Below are positions 17,950-26,561 of a stretch of 64,000 nucleotides of DNA, one piece after another. Each line of letters begins with the position of its first letter. Within the stretch, counting starts at the first letter, position 1. Made by a program: the position numbers and the translations under genes. The DNA comes from Cytophagales bacterium (GTDB taxonomy: Bacteria > Bacteroidota > Bacteroidia > Cytophagales > Cyclobacteriaceae): contig JADBYK010000003.1 in assembly GCA_020403045.1 (NCBI GenBank), positions 56,827-120,826 on the forward strand. Reading direction: 5' to 3'. Under the pieces are notes generated by a model that ran no database searches, was not told the origin of the DNA, and was given only the letters and a program-made list of their open reading frames with translations.

Positions 17950-18414
17950 ATGAAATTTCGAACAACTAATTTTGAAATTTTGTCGCAAGAGGGGAAAACC
18001 ATTCTCGCGCTGATTTTTGTCTCATGGATTTCATTGAGCGGCCTTTTTGCCCAAAACAAAACATTGATCGTACAGATTTCGAATATCAAGGATGACGTGG
18101 GTCAAATTGCCGTGGCACTTTACAATTCCGAAAAGGAGTTTATGAAAACACGCTATCAAGGAAAAGTAACAAAAGCAATCAAAGGCGAGGTGGAGGTTAT
18201 TTTTGAAAATCTCCCGGCCGGTTCATACGGGTTAAGTGTTATGCACGATAGCAATGAAAACGGAAAATTAGATTCTAATTTTTTTGGTGTACCCAAAGAA
18301 GGCTTTGGATTTTCAAACAATGCAATGGGAAGCTTAGGGCCACCTGGTTTTGAGAAGGCAAGGGTGGATTTTTCTTCTAACAAAACAATTTCAATTGCCC
18401 TAAAATACCTTTAG
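17950..18414 (+). CDS. DUF2141 family exported protein
   Basis: A 154-residue protein with a hydrophobic signal segment (ILALIFVSWISLSGLFAQ) and then the DUF2141 domain: VGQIAVALYNSEKEFM, YGLSVMHDSNENGKLD and a C-terminal GFSNNAMGSLGPPGFEKA. The MHDSNENGKLD loop resembles a calcium-binding turn, although no function is established. I use the ATG at 17950; the frame is open for 12 codons upstream, but these overlap the divergent 2Fe-2S subunit gene. Confidence 0.8.
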   Translation: MKFRTTNFEILSQEGKTILALIFVSWISLSGLFAQNKTLIVQISNIKDDVGQIAVALYNSEKEFMKTRYQGKVTKAIKGEVEVIFENLPAGSYGLSVMHDSNENGKLDSNFFGVPKEGFGFSNNAMGSLGPPGFEKARVDFSSNKTISIALKYL

Positions 18415-18564
18415 CCAATGATGGAAACTTGAAATTTAAAGAGGATTACAATCGTTTGCGGATGATAAAGCATCCCTTCAAATGATTTTTGTCTACCCAA
18501 ATTGGTCAGGGAGTGTTAGTTTCACACCCTTAATGATAAAGCCTGAATTAAAAAGACAAAATCA

Positions 18565-20265
18565 ATGATCGATCTAAAGACTCTTTTCCCCTACTCTTTT
18601 GATAAAAAGTACAGCAAGCCGGTGGCTTATTTTTCAATGGAATTCGCCATTGATCAGCCGTTAAAAATATATAGTGGTGGTCTTGGATTTTTGGCGGGCT
18701 CGCACATGCGGAGCGCTTATGAGCTAAAGCAGAATATTATTGGCATCGGCATTCTCTGGAAAAAAGGGTATTACGATCAGGAAAGAAATCAAGATCAAAC
18801 GCTAAAGGCTACCTTTCGAGATAAAGATTATTCATTTCTAACGGATACAGGAATTCTCTTTCCAATCACTATCCACGGAACAAAGGTGTATGTCAAAGCG
18901 CTTTTGTTAAAGCCGGAGGTGTTCAAGACTGCTCCGCTCTTTTTATTGACAACAGATATCCCTGAAAACGACTTCTTGGCGCAAACGATCAGTCATCGGC
19001 TTTACGATCCAAACGAATCAACGCGGATTACACAGTCCATTCTGCTGGGAATCGGTGGTGCCAAATTGTTGGAGGTACTGGAAAGACCTACAGACATCTA
19101 TCACATGAACGAGGGACACGCATTGCCTCTGTGCTTTTCATTAATGGACAAATTCAAGGATTTGAACGAAGTTAAAAAGCGCGTGGTCTTTACAACACAT
19201 ACGCCAGAGCTAGCCGGAAACGAAGCGCACAGCGTTCCGTTGCTGAATAGCATGGGCTTCTTTAGTGGGTTAACAGTAGATCAAGTGAATGAACTCGTTC
19301 ATCCCGAACACGGGATACTAAACTACACTTTAACCGCCTTGCGCATGGCCAAAAAAGCCAATGGCGTTTCACAATTGCACGGGGAAGTGTCTCGCAAAAT
19401 GTGGGGTGGCAATGATGGCATTTGCGAAATCGGTGCCATAACAAATGCACAAAATAGAACCTATTGGCAAGACACACTCTTGGAAAAAGCCTGTAGCAAA
19501 GACGATGACGATGCCTTGGCTGAACGCAAAAAATACTTAAAATTTAAGCTCTTCCGTGTAGTGGCGAACCAAACCGGCAAGCTCTTTGACCCCAATGTGT
19601 TGACATTAGTATGGGCTCGCAGATTTGCGGGTTACAAACGCGCCAATTTATTGCTCTCTGATTTTGATAGGTTTTTAAAAATCGTAAACAATAAAGAATT
19701 CCCTATTCAAATGATTTGGGCCGGGAAACCCTATCCTGAGGATTACGCTGCCATCAATATCTTTAACGAAATCTATTGGAAGACAAAGGATTTGCCGAAT
19801 TGCACCGTTTTAACCGGCTACGAACTTTGGCTTTCTGCTCACTTGAAAAAAGGATCTGATTTATGGCTGAACAACCCTCGCATGTATCATGAAGCTTCGG
19901 GAACGTCAGGAATGACGGCAGCAATGAATGGATCGATCAACCTCTCAATTCCGGATGGATGGGTTCCGGAATTCGCAAAACATGGAAAGAATTCTTTTAT
20001 TATCCCTAAAGCTGACGACTCACTTTCAGTAGAGGAAAGAGATTTTGAGGAAGCAAAGAATCTACTCGACTTACTGGAGAATGAGATTATTCCAATGTAT
20101 TATAAATCACCCTCGAAGTGGACAAAGATTGTTAAAGCAGGGATGACAGATGTGCTTCCTTTCTTTGATGGCGGAAGGATGGCTCGTGAATACTACGAAC
20201 AAATGTACTGGCCGGAAGCCATCACGTCAGCAAAAAAAGAAAAAGAGGCAGCCCTTAGCGCATAA
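18565..20265 (+). CDS. Short GT35 (alpha-glucan phosphorylase-like) protein lacking the PLP lysine
   Basis: A 566-residue GT35 homologue of the short alpha-glucan phosphorylase type (TIGR02094-like; classical glycogen phosphorylases exceed 800 residues). Conserved parts are YFSMEFAIDQPLKIYSGGLG, YHMNEGHALPL, VVFTTHTPELAG and the phosphate-site segment ARRFAGYKRANLLLSD. At the PLP-binding signature, EASGTSGMK in homologues, it reads EASGTSGMT: codon 451 is ACG (19915-19917) instead of a lysine codon, so PLP cannot be held by the usual Schiff base. Either this is a real non-canonical subfamily with another activity or the enzyme is inactive as a phosphorylase. No other glycogen gene is nearby. 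Confidence 0.82.
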   Translation: MIDLKTLFPYSFDKKYSKPVAYFSMEFAIDQPLKIYSGGLGFLAGSHMRSAYELKQNIIGIGILWKKGYYDQERNQDQTLKATFRDKDYSFLTDTGILFPITIHGTKVYVKALLLKPEVFKTAPLFLLTTDIPENDFLAQTISHRLYDPNESTRITQSILLGIGGAKLLEVLERPTDIYHMNEGHALPLCFSLMDKFKDLNEVKKRVVFTTHTPELAGNEAHSVPLLNSMGFFSGLTVDQVNELVHPEHGILNYTLTALRMAKKANGVSQLHGEVSRKMWGGNDGICEIGAITNAQNRTYWQDTLLEKACSKDDDDALAERKKYLKFKLFRVVANQTGKLFDPNVLTLVWARRFAGYKRANLLLSDFDRFLKIVNNKEFPIQMIWAGKPYPEDYAAINIFNEIYWKTKDLPNCTVLTGYELWLSAHLKKGSDLWLNNPRMYHEASGTSGMTAAMNGSINLSIPDGWVPEFAKHGKNSFIIPKADDSLSVEERDFEEAKNLLDLLENEIIPMYYKSPSKWTKIVKAGMTDVLPFFDGGRMAREYYEQMYWPEAITSAKKEKEAALSA

Positions 20266-20276
20266 CGCGGGGTCAC

Positions 20277-20996
20277 TTATTTTTCATTCAGCGCCCAATT
20301 GTATTCATAAAATCCCACTGCATAAGTAGCTGGGATTTTTTCTTTTCGATACTGATTGATCCACTCTAGTTCCGTTTTCCCATCGGTCGCAAAATCCTTT
20401 TTGTACCACTCAAAGATCTTGGATAGCTCAACTTTTTTCTCCGCATTATTTATTTTCAACCAACCCGGATTGTTCAACGCAGTCGTTGCTCTTTCGGTTA
20501 GTTGCTTGTCCAAGGCCACTGGTGTGTAAGCAAAGCTGGCGAGTGGTGGGCAACTTTTTGCTGCACAAGCAAGGGCAAAATGCAAGCGGGCATCTTTGTA
20601 TGGCAAGAGTAACTTTTTTATCTCAAGAGAATTTAGAGTTATTTCTTCGCCCGCAACCTTGTGCTTCACTTTGTCGAAAAAACCACTATTGTCCAGGGGT
20701 GACTTTAACGGGTAATGTTTCGCTACCCAATAAATCACAATGATGTTATACGCGTTTATATAAAAGCTTTTCTGCATCGCAACATCAACACCCAATAAAT
20801 TCATTTCTCCAATAAGAGCATATAAAGCCTCAACCTCACCTATATTTTGTTTTATTTTGGTGTAAGCCACCGAACCATTAGAGACATACTTCTTCAAGAA
20901 TGAGTCTGAAGAGCTGGTGAAAGGTGAAAGCTGGTCTTCACCAAAGCTCATTAGCGCTGTAGTCAAAAAAAATAGTTTTACTAGCCAGGTTTTCAT
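20277..20996 (-). CDS. Exported DUF547 protein
   Basis: A 239-residue protein with a signal peptide (MKTWLVKLFFLTTALMSFG) and a DUF547 domain: QKSFYINAYNIIVIYWVAKH, LNSLEIKKLLLPYKDARLHF, ALACAAKSCPPL and a C-terminal WINQYR. DUF547 is distantly related to papain-like folds and the conserved Cys in AAKSCPPL is a candidate active-site or metal residue, but no activity is established. It is convergent with the GT35 gene, 11 bases apart. Confidence 0.82.
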   Translation of the reverse strand: MKTWLVKLFFLTTALMSFGEDQLSPFTSSSDSFLKKYVSNGSVAYTKIKQNIGEVEALYALIGEMNLLGVDVAMQKSFYINAYNIIVIYWVAKHYPLKSPLDNSGFFDKVKHKVAGEEITLNSLEIKKLLLPYKDARLHFALACAAKSCPPLASFAYTPVALDKQLTERATTALNNPGWLKINNAEKKVELSKIFEWYKKDFATDGKTELEWINQYRKEKIPATYAVGFYEYNWALNEK

Positions 20997-21088
20997 ATGT
21001 ATCTGTTTAGTGTATGTACGACAAAACCAATTGTATTGGATTTATCGTAGATTTAAAATCAAATGTATTCTGCTTTTAATAGTAAATC

Positions 21089-21106
21089 TTGTCATATGGT
21101 TGACAA
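21089..21106. promoter_or_regulatory. Candidate Crp/Fnr-type operator upstream of the FAD oxidoreductase
   Basis: TTGTCA-N6-TGACAA is a perfect 18-bp palindrome with the half-site length and spacing of Crp/Fnr-family operators. It ends 35 bases before the ATG at 21142. A Crp/Fnr regulator is encoded at 29550-30227 and a related site lies at 24239-24256. The palindrome is observed; the regulator assignment is inference. Confidence 0.45.
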
Positions 21107-21141
21107 ACGATGTTATTTAAATTATTAACCTTGCTCAACCT

Positions 21142-22434
21142 ATGAAACATATCGTCATAATCGGCAACGGAATCAGCGGCATAACAGCCGCCCGTAATAT
21201 TCGAAAGCGCAGCAATGATAACATTACGGTAATATCTGGCGAAACAGAACACTTCTTCTCTCGAACCGCCCTGATGTATATCTACATGGGGCATATGAAG
21301 TATGAAAACACCAAACCTTATGAAGATTGGTTTTGGAAAAAAAATAAAATCGAATTACTAAAAGATTACGTTGAAAAAGTTGAACCGGAGTCTAAACAGC
21401 TCGTCCTTCGAAGCAAGGGGAATTTAAATTACGACATTCTAATTATTGCCTCCGGCTCAAAATCAAACAAGTTCGGCTGGCCAGGACAAGATTTGAAAGG
21501 GGTACAAGGATTGTATAGTTTCCAAGATCTGGAATTAATGGAACAAAATTCCAAAGGGATCAAGCACGCGGTGATAGTAGGTGGCGGATTGATTGGAATC
21601 GAAATGGCCGAGATGTTACTAACCCGAAAAATAGGAGTAACGATTTTAGTAAGAGAGAATGAATTCTGGAGTAACGTCCTGCCAATTCAAGAGGCCAACC
21701 TAATCAGCCGACATGTGCGCTCACACCATGTGGATTTAAGGCTGAACATTGAGTTAAAAGAAATACAATCGGATGGCAATGGAAAGGTAAAATCGATCGT
21801 AACAAATAAAGGCGAAACCATCGAGTGTCAGTTTGTTGGTTTAACGGTTGGAGTTTCACCAAATATCCACTTTCTGAAAAACTCCGACATTGAAACCAAA
21901 CGAGGTGTATTGGTAAATGAATATCTGGAAACCAATGTGCCCAATGTGTATGCACTTGGGGATTGCGTAGAGCGCAAATATGATTTACCTGGCAGGCGAA
22001 ATATAGAGCAGGTTTGGTATACGGGGCGCATGATGGGCGAAGTAGTCGCACAAACGATCTGCGGTGAAAAAACAAAATATGAGCCCGGCCCGTGGTTTAA
22101 CTCTGCCAAATTTTTTAACATTGAATACCAAACCTATGGCAACGTAGGGAATGAATTAAAGGCGAACGAATCGGAATTTTATTGGGAACACTCAAGCGGC
22201 ACAAAATGCGTTCATGTAGTGTGGGATAAACTAACTAATCAATTTCTCGGGATAAACACATTCGGAATCCGAATGCGCCATGAGTGTTTTGATAGATGGC
22301 TCCGAGAAAGTAGAAGTATTGATTTTGTGATAAACCGTCTAGCAGAAGCGAATTTCGATCCCGAGTTTTTCAGCCGACACGAGGATGAGATTATCAGCGA
22401 GTATAAAAAGACAAACAGCCTAATTAACCAGTGA
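21142..22434 (+). CDS. NAD(P)/FAD-dependent oxidoreductase
   Basis: A 430-residue two-dinucleotide-binding flavoprotein: FAD motif IVIIGNGISGITAARN at residues 4-19, the TxxYDxLIIASGS junction (YDILIIASGSKS), a second Rossmann motif AVIVGGGLIGIEMAE near 145-160, and the FAD-closing VPNVYALGDCVE near 275. This is the nitrite-reductase-NirB-head / rubredoxin-reductase type. The ~90-residue C-terminal extension is not recognised. Its stop overlaps the start of the downstream polyferredoxin (TGATG), implying a functional pair that moves electrons between NAD(P)H and a membrane Fe-S protein. Confidence 0.86.
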   Translation: MKHIVIIGNGISGITAARNIRKRSNDNITVISGETEHFFSRTALMYIYMGHMKYENTKPYEDWFWKKNKIELLKDYVEKVEPESKQLVLRSKGNLNYDILIIASGSKSNKFGWPGQDLKGVQGLYSFQDLELMEQNSKGIKHAVIVGGGLIGIEMAEMLLTRKIGVTILVRENEFWSNVLPIQEANLISRHVRSHHVDLRLNIELKEIQSDGNGKVKSIVTNKGETIECQFVGLTVGVSPNIHFLKNSDIETKRGVLVNEYLETNVPNVYALGDCVERKYDLPGRRNIEQVWYTGRMMGEVVAQTICGEKTKYEPGPWFNSAKFFNIEYQTYGNVGNELKANESEFYWEHSSGTKCVHVVWDKLTNQFLGINTFGIRMRHECFDRWLRESRSIDFVINRLAEANFDPEFFSRHEDEIISEYKKTNSLINQ

Positions 22435-24200
22435 TGAAATACTTAAAAACGATCGGGCTTCTACTATTCGTGATCGGCTTTGCGTTGTTCAACGTTTCTT
22501 TGTTTTGGTCTGATTACCAGCTTACTCCCGAGATTGTCAAGAGTCAGATCAGTGAGGAAAAAAAAGCAAGTGCTTTGCTTTTGGAAACAAAAGAAATCGT
22601 TGCACCAGAGCCTTCCTCTAATTTTAAGTTTATTGCTGACTTGTCAGCAGCATTTGAGAGGGTAAACGAAAGGCAACTGGCTATTTTTAGTTTTTCTGAT
22701 ACGGAACTGGATAAGTTGGCTTCTTACAACAAAGAAAAATTTACGATTGCCTCTGTAGATTCTGTATTTACAGGCAATGATGAGCAAAGCACATTTAAAA
22801 GAAAAGCCTTTAAAGACAATGGCAGCTGGCTAGATGGTCAGGCGACCTCGCGTGAACAAATTCAAACCGTAGCCGACAACATCAAAAAATACAGCATCAT
22901 TAGTCAATTCGGATTTGACAGGTATGCTGTCAAGGATCTAAAATATTCAATCACCAAAGCAGCCGCCATCAGTCCAGTCAAAAGTAATCCTACCCTCTAT
23001 CTGTTTCTAACCTTTGGCCTTTGCATCATTGGCTCCATGCTTTACATTCTTCCAAAACTCAAGCTGCCAACAGGCATTAAAAACAATGGTATCTTTTTCA
23101 ATGTAATGAAAAACGTTCAGTGGCTGGGTATTTTAACCGGTAGCTGGCTGATCGCTTTTTATGTCTTTCTCTACTTTTATCCAGAATACATGACAAACTG
23201 GGTACTCATGGTAGATCCGGTTAGCCATTTCCTAAGTGGTAATCAAGCCGGAAGATTTTTTCTGTATGGCTTTATTTATACGCTTTGCATTTTAGTGATG
23301 GGGGTGCGGATGCTGATCAACTATCGACACAGCAAATATCAGATCTTACGCACTTGCTCAGTGATGTTTTTTCAAACTGCTTTTGCATTTCTCATTCCGG
23401 AAATTATGATTCGTCTGAATCAGCCCTATTTTGATTTCAAAAATATTTGGCCGCTCGACTATTCTTTCTTTTTCAACAATCGGCTTGATACGTTGCTTGC
23501 TAATGGTGGGCTCGGTGTTTTCATGTTGGTGTGGGGCATTGCGCTCATTGTAATCGCTGTGCCTGTGTTGGTTTACTTTTTTGGCAAACGATGGTACTGC
23601 AGTTGGGTTTGTGGATGTGGCGGCTTGGCTGAAACATTGGGAGATCCCTATCGCCAACTTTCAAATAAAAAATTGAGTGCGTGGAAAATTGAGCGGTGGA
23701 TGATTCACGGAGTTTTAGTATTTGCCGTGGTGATGACGGGTGGCGTACTCTATACGTACTTTACCAACTCCTCTTGGGTACTTTTTTTTGACAGCTACAA
23801 ACTGCGGGAAGTCTATGGAGCATTCATTGGAGCAGGATTTGCGGGCGTAGTCGGTACCGGTTTTTATCCATTGATGGGCAACCGCACCTGGTGCCGCTTC
23901 GGCTGCCCATTGGCTGCCTATTTGGGAATCATTCAGCGATTCAAATCGCGATTTAGAATTACAACGAATGGCGGACAGTGTATCTCTTGCGGAAATTGCT
24001 CAACGTATTGTGAAATGGGTATTGATGTGCGTTGGTACGCACAGCGCGGACAGAATATTGTGCGCAGTTCATGCGTGGGGTGCGGAGTCTGTTCATCGGT
24101 TTGCCCTCGTGGTGTTCTTAACCTAGAGGTGAAAGAAGAAGAGGGAAGATTTGGCAAGGCCATCCTAATTGGGGGCAATGGAATCAAACTTGCCGATTAA
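22434..24200 (+). CDS. Membrane polyferredoxin (NapH/FixG/NosR-like 4Fe-4S protein) with periplasmic N-terminal domain
   Basis: 588 residues. One N-terminal helix (about 5-25) is followed by a ~150-residue hydrophilic domain that I do not recognise, then several membrane helices between about 186 and 475. Conserved cysteines C389 and C393 (CSWVCGCGG) and C487/C491 (CRFGCP) are the motifs of NapH/NosR/CcoG-type proteins. Two 4Fe-4S sites follow at the C-terminus: C516-C519-C522-C526 and C547-C550-C553-C557. Translation is coupled to the FAD protein by a one-base overlap. It probably transfers electrons across or along the inner membrane to an unknown acceptor. The GTG one codon upstream is an alternative start. 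Confidence 0.84.
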   Translation: MKYLKTIGLLLFVIGFALFNVSLFWSDYQLTPEIVKSQISEEKKASALLLETKEIVAPEPSSNFKFIADLSAAFERVNERQLAIFSFSDTELDKLASYNKEKFTIASVDSVFTGNDEQSTFKRKAFKDNGSWLDGQATSREQIQTVADNIKKYSIISQFGFDRYAVKDLKYSITKAAAISPVKSNPTLYLFLTFGLCIIGSMLYILPKLKLPTGIKNNGIFFNVMKNVQWLGILTGSWLIAFYVFLYFYPEYMTNWVLMVDPVSHFLSGNQAGRFFLYGFIYTLCILVMGVRMLINYRHSKYQILRTCSVMFFQTAFAFLIPEIMIRLNQPYFDFKNIWPLDYSFFFNNRLDTLLANGGLGVFMLVWGIALIVIAVPVLVYFFGKRWYCSWVCGCGGLAETLGDPYRQLSNKKLSAWKIERWMIHGVLVFAVVMTGGVLYTYFTNSSWVLFFDSYKLREVYGAFIGAGFAGVVGTGFYPLMGNRTWCRFGCPLAAYLGIIQRFKSRFRITTNGGQCISCGNCSTYCEMGIDVRWYAQRGQNIVRSSCVGCGVCSSVCPRGVLNLEVKEEEGRFGKAILIGGNGIKLAD

Positions 24201-24238
24201 CTACATCGTCAAAGACTCTAGTGCTTGCTTTGTTAGTA

Positions 24239-24256
24239 ATGTCGTGAGATTGACAA
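24239..24256. promoter_or_regulatory. Second, weaker Crp/Fnr-like site before the glycosyltransferase genes
   Basis: ATGTCG-N6-TGACAA keeps one exact half-site and four of six bases of the other from the palindrome at 21089-21106, with identical spacing. It lies about 100 bases upstream of the GT2 start at 24358, in the 157-base gap that separates the redox pair from the glycosyltransferase run. Confidence 0.3.
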
Positions 24257-24357
24257 TAGATGGCTAACTCCAGCTTGCAAGGCCAACCAACAATCTATTC
24301 CTTTTTCAATGCTACCAATTCCAACGGAAAGAAACATCTTTGCAGGAAGGCAATAAT

Positions 24358-25044
24358 ATGTTAAAGATCAGAATCATCATCCCCGCTTTCAATGAAGAGA
24401 ATGGAGTCGGTCAGGTTATTCAGGAAATACCAAAAGGTGTAGTCGATGAGATTATTGTGGTGAACAATGCATCAACAGACAAAACGGAAATCATTGCGCG
24501 CAACAACGGAGCGACTGTTCTACACGAAGCGATACCAGGGTACGGACGGGCTTGCCTTACCGGTATCGAGTATATAACGCAATCCGCCAGCAAGCCGGAT
24601 GTCATTGTTTTTCTGGATGCGGACCATTCAGATTACCCGGAAGAAATAATTCAATTGATTCGACCTATTCTCGACAACAAGGCCGACTTAGTGATCGGCT
24701 CTCGAGCCCTGGGCAACAAAGAAAGAGGCTCCATGACTCCTCAACAAGTTTTTGGCAATTGGTTAGCTACACGACTTTTAAAACTATTTTATAACGTTAC
24801 GTTTACAGACCTGGGTCCTTTTCGCGCGATTCGCTTTGATAAACTATTGGAACTAGACATGCAGGACAAAACCTATGGATGGACTGTTGAGATGCAACTT
24901 AAAGCTGCAAAGAAGGATTTAAATTGTGTGGAAATTCCGGTGAGATATAGAAAACGAATAGGTGTGTCGAAAATCTCTGGCACCGTAAAAGGCACATTGA
25001 TGGCCGGTTACAAGATTTTGTTTACGATATTTAAGTATTTATAA
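24358..25044 (+). CDS. Family 2 glycosyltransferase, dolichol/polyprenyl-phosphate sugar synthase type
   Basis: A 228-residue GT2 protein without C-terminal membrane helices. Motifs in order: IIIPAFNEENGVGQVI, VNNASTDKTEIIARNNGA, PGYGRACLTGIEY and the DXD motif in VIVFLDADHSDYPEE. The last part (GWTVEMQLKAAKK, VEIPVRYRKRIGVSKISGT) matches polyprenyl-phosphate mannose/glucose synthases. ATG at 24358 is preceded at 7 bases by AGGAAGG, an unusually good Shine-Dalgarno for this genome; an upstream TTG at 24340 is less likely. It could supply a lipid-linked sugar for the GT-C enzyme encoded two genes downstream. Confidence 0.88.
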   Translation: MLKIRIIIPAFNEENGVGQVIQEIPKGVVDEIIVVNNASTDKTEIIARNNGATVLHEAIPGYGRACLTGIEYITQSASKPDVIVFLDADHSDYPEEIIQLIRPILDNKADLVIGSRALGNKERGSMTPQQVFGNWLATRLLKLFYNVTFTDLGPFRAIRFDKLLELDMQDKTYGWTVEMQLKAAKKDLNCVEIPVRYRKRIGVSKISGTVKGTLMAGYKILFTIFKYL

Positions 25045-25094
25045 AAATAGGTCACACGCCTCACGCAGCAAGTTTGAATTGTGTGGCATGAAGA

Positions 25095-26561
25095 ATGAAG
25101 CCAATGGAACTAGCGATCACCATACTCTACTCTCTCTCCCTACTCTACATTTTCTTGTTCAGTATCGGGCAGTTACACTTGACCTGGATTTATTTGAAAG
25201 CAAAAAAGAGAAAGCCTGCTATAACACCCGAATTTATAAACTTTCCCACCGTTACCATTCAACTTCCAGTCTACAATGAAAAGTATGTAGTGGAGCGGTT
25301 GCTTGATGCCATCTCTCAATTTGACTACCCAAGAGAAAAACTGGAGATACAGGTACTAGATGATTCTACTGACGAAACCACAGAAATCATTTTAAGGAAA
25401 ATAGAATCGTTGCGTCCACTTGGCTTAAATTTTAAATTAATCCATAGAGAACAAAGAGTGGGATACAAAGCCGGAGCGCTCGATCATGGTTTTCATATTG
25501 CTTCCGGAGAATTCATTGCGATTTTCGATGCGGATTTTATTCCCTCACCCGATTTTCTAAAAAAGACACTGCCGTATTTCGTCACTGAAAAAGTGGGAGT
25601 GGTGCAAACACGATGGGGGCACATCAATAAAGACTACTCTATACTCACTCAACTACAAGCGTTTGGTTTAGATGCCCATTTTTCAATCGAGCAAACAGCG
25701 CGCAGCGCGGCCGGGAGTTTTATCAACTTCAATGGCACCTGTGGTATCTGGAGAAAAACCTGTATTGCTAATGCAGGCGGCTGGAGTAATGATACGTTAA
25801 CTGAAGATTTAGATCTTAGCTACCGCGCGCAACTTAGGGGGTGGAAATTCGAATACCTGGAAGATGTCGAAACGAAAGGTGAGTTACCGGTAATCATGCC
25901 CGCCATCAAATCACAACAATATCGATGGAACAAGGGAGCTGCCGAAACGGCCAAGAAAAATTTCGGAAATGTCTTGCGTTCATCCCTTTCGTGGAAAAAC
26001 AAAACACATGCCTTCTTTCATCTTTTCAATAGCTCGGTATTTATTTGCCTTCTGCTGGCGGCTATGTTGAGTATACCAATGCTGTACATCAAATCGAGGC
26101 ACCCCGAGATTATTTGGCTTTTTGATTTGGGAATAATCTTTTGGGGTGGTTTTTTGTCGATTACTCTTTTTTACTGGGTTGCCACAAAACGATTTAACCC
26201 CACAAATCGAAGAGTAATTTTTTGGTCGCTCTACCCCCGATTTCTTATTGTATCGATGGGACTTTCGTTGCACAATGGATTAGCTGTGGCGGAAGGATTA
26301 CTTGGGCGTAAGACACCTTTTATTCGAACACCAAAATTCAACATTAAAGTAAGAGGAGAATCCTGGAAATCCAATTCCTATATCAAGACAAAGATTAACT
26401 TGCTCACGTTGCTAGAGGGATTACTGTGCTTATACTTCGTTTTTGGAATAGTCGCTGGAATTCTCTTGAAAGATGGGGGATTGATTTTCTTCCATGTCAT
26501 GCTAGCGTTGGGTTTTGGTGGTGTATTTTGTTATTCAGTGAAGCCTGCTTTAAATGCGTAA
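25095..26561 (+). CDS. Processive-type membrane glycosyltransferase 2 (cellulose/mannan synthase-like)
   Basis: 488 residues with one N-terminal helix (about 5-27), a cytosolic GT2 domain and about four C-terminal helices. Catalytic motifs: TIQLPVYNEKYVVERLLDAI, LDDSTDETTE, DAD in IAIFDADFIPS, TED in DTLTEDLDLSYRA, and QxxRW as QQYRW. This is the pattern of CslA-like mannan synthases and bacterial cellulose-synthase-like enzymes. There is no PilZ domain. It follows the DPM-like gene by 50 bases and overlaps the next gene by 8 bases. Start could also be the ATG three codons later. The product polysaccharide or glycolipid is unknown. Confidence 0.88.
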   Translation: MKPMELAITILYSLSLLYIFLFSIGQLHLTWIYLKAKKRKPAITPEFINFPTVTIQLPVYNEKYVVERLLDAISQFDYPREKLEIQVLDDSTDETTEIILRKIESLRPLGLNFKLIHREQRVGYKAGALDHGFHIASGEFIAIFDADFIPSPDFLKKTLPYFVTEKVGVVQTRWGHINKDYSILTQLQAFGLDAHFSIEQTARSAAGSFINFNGTCGIWRKTCIANAGGWSNDTLTEDLDLSYRAQLRGWKFEYLEDVETKGELPVIMPAIKSQQYRWNKGAAETAKKNFGNVLRSSLSWKNKTHAFFHLFNSSVFICLLLAAMLSIPMLYIKSRHPEIIWLFDLGIIFWGGFLSITLFYWVATKRFNPTNRRVIFWSLYPRFLIVSMGLSLHNGLAVAEGLLGRKTPFIRTPKFNIKVRGESWKSNSYIKTKINLLTLLEGLLCLYFVFGIVAGILLKDGGLIFFHVMLALGFGGVFCYSVKPALNA

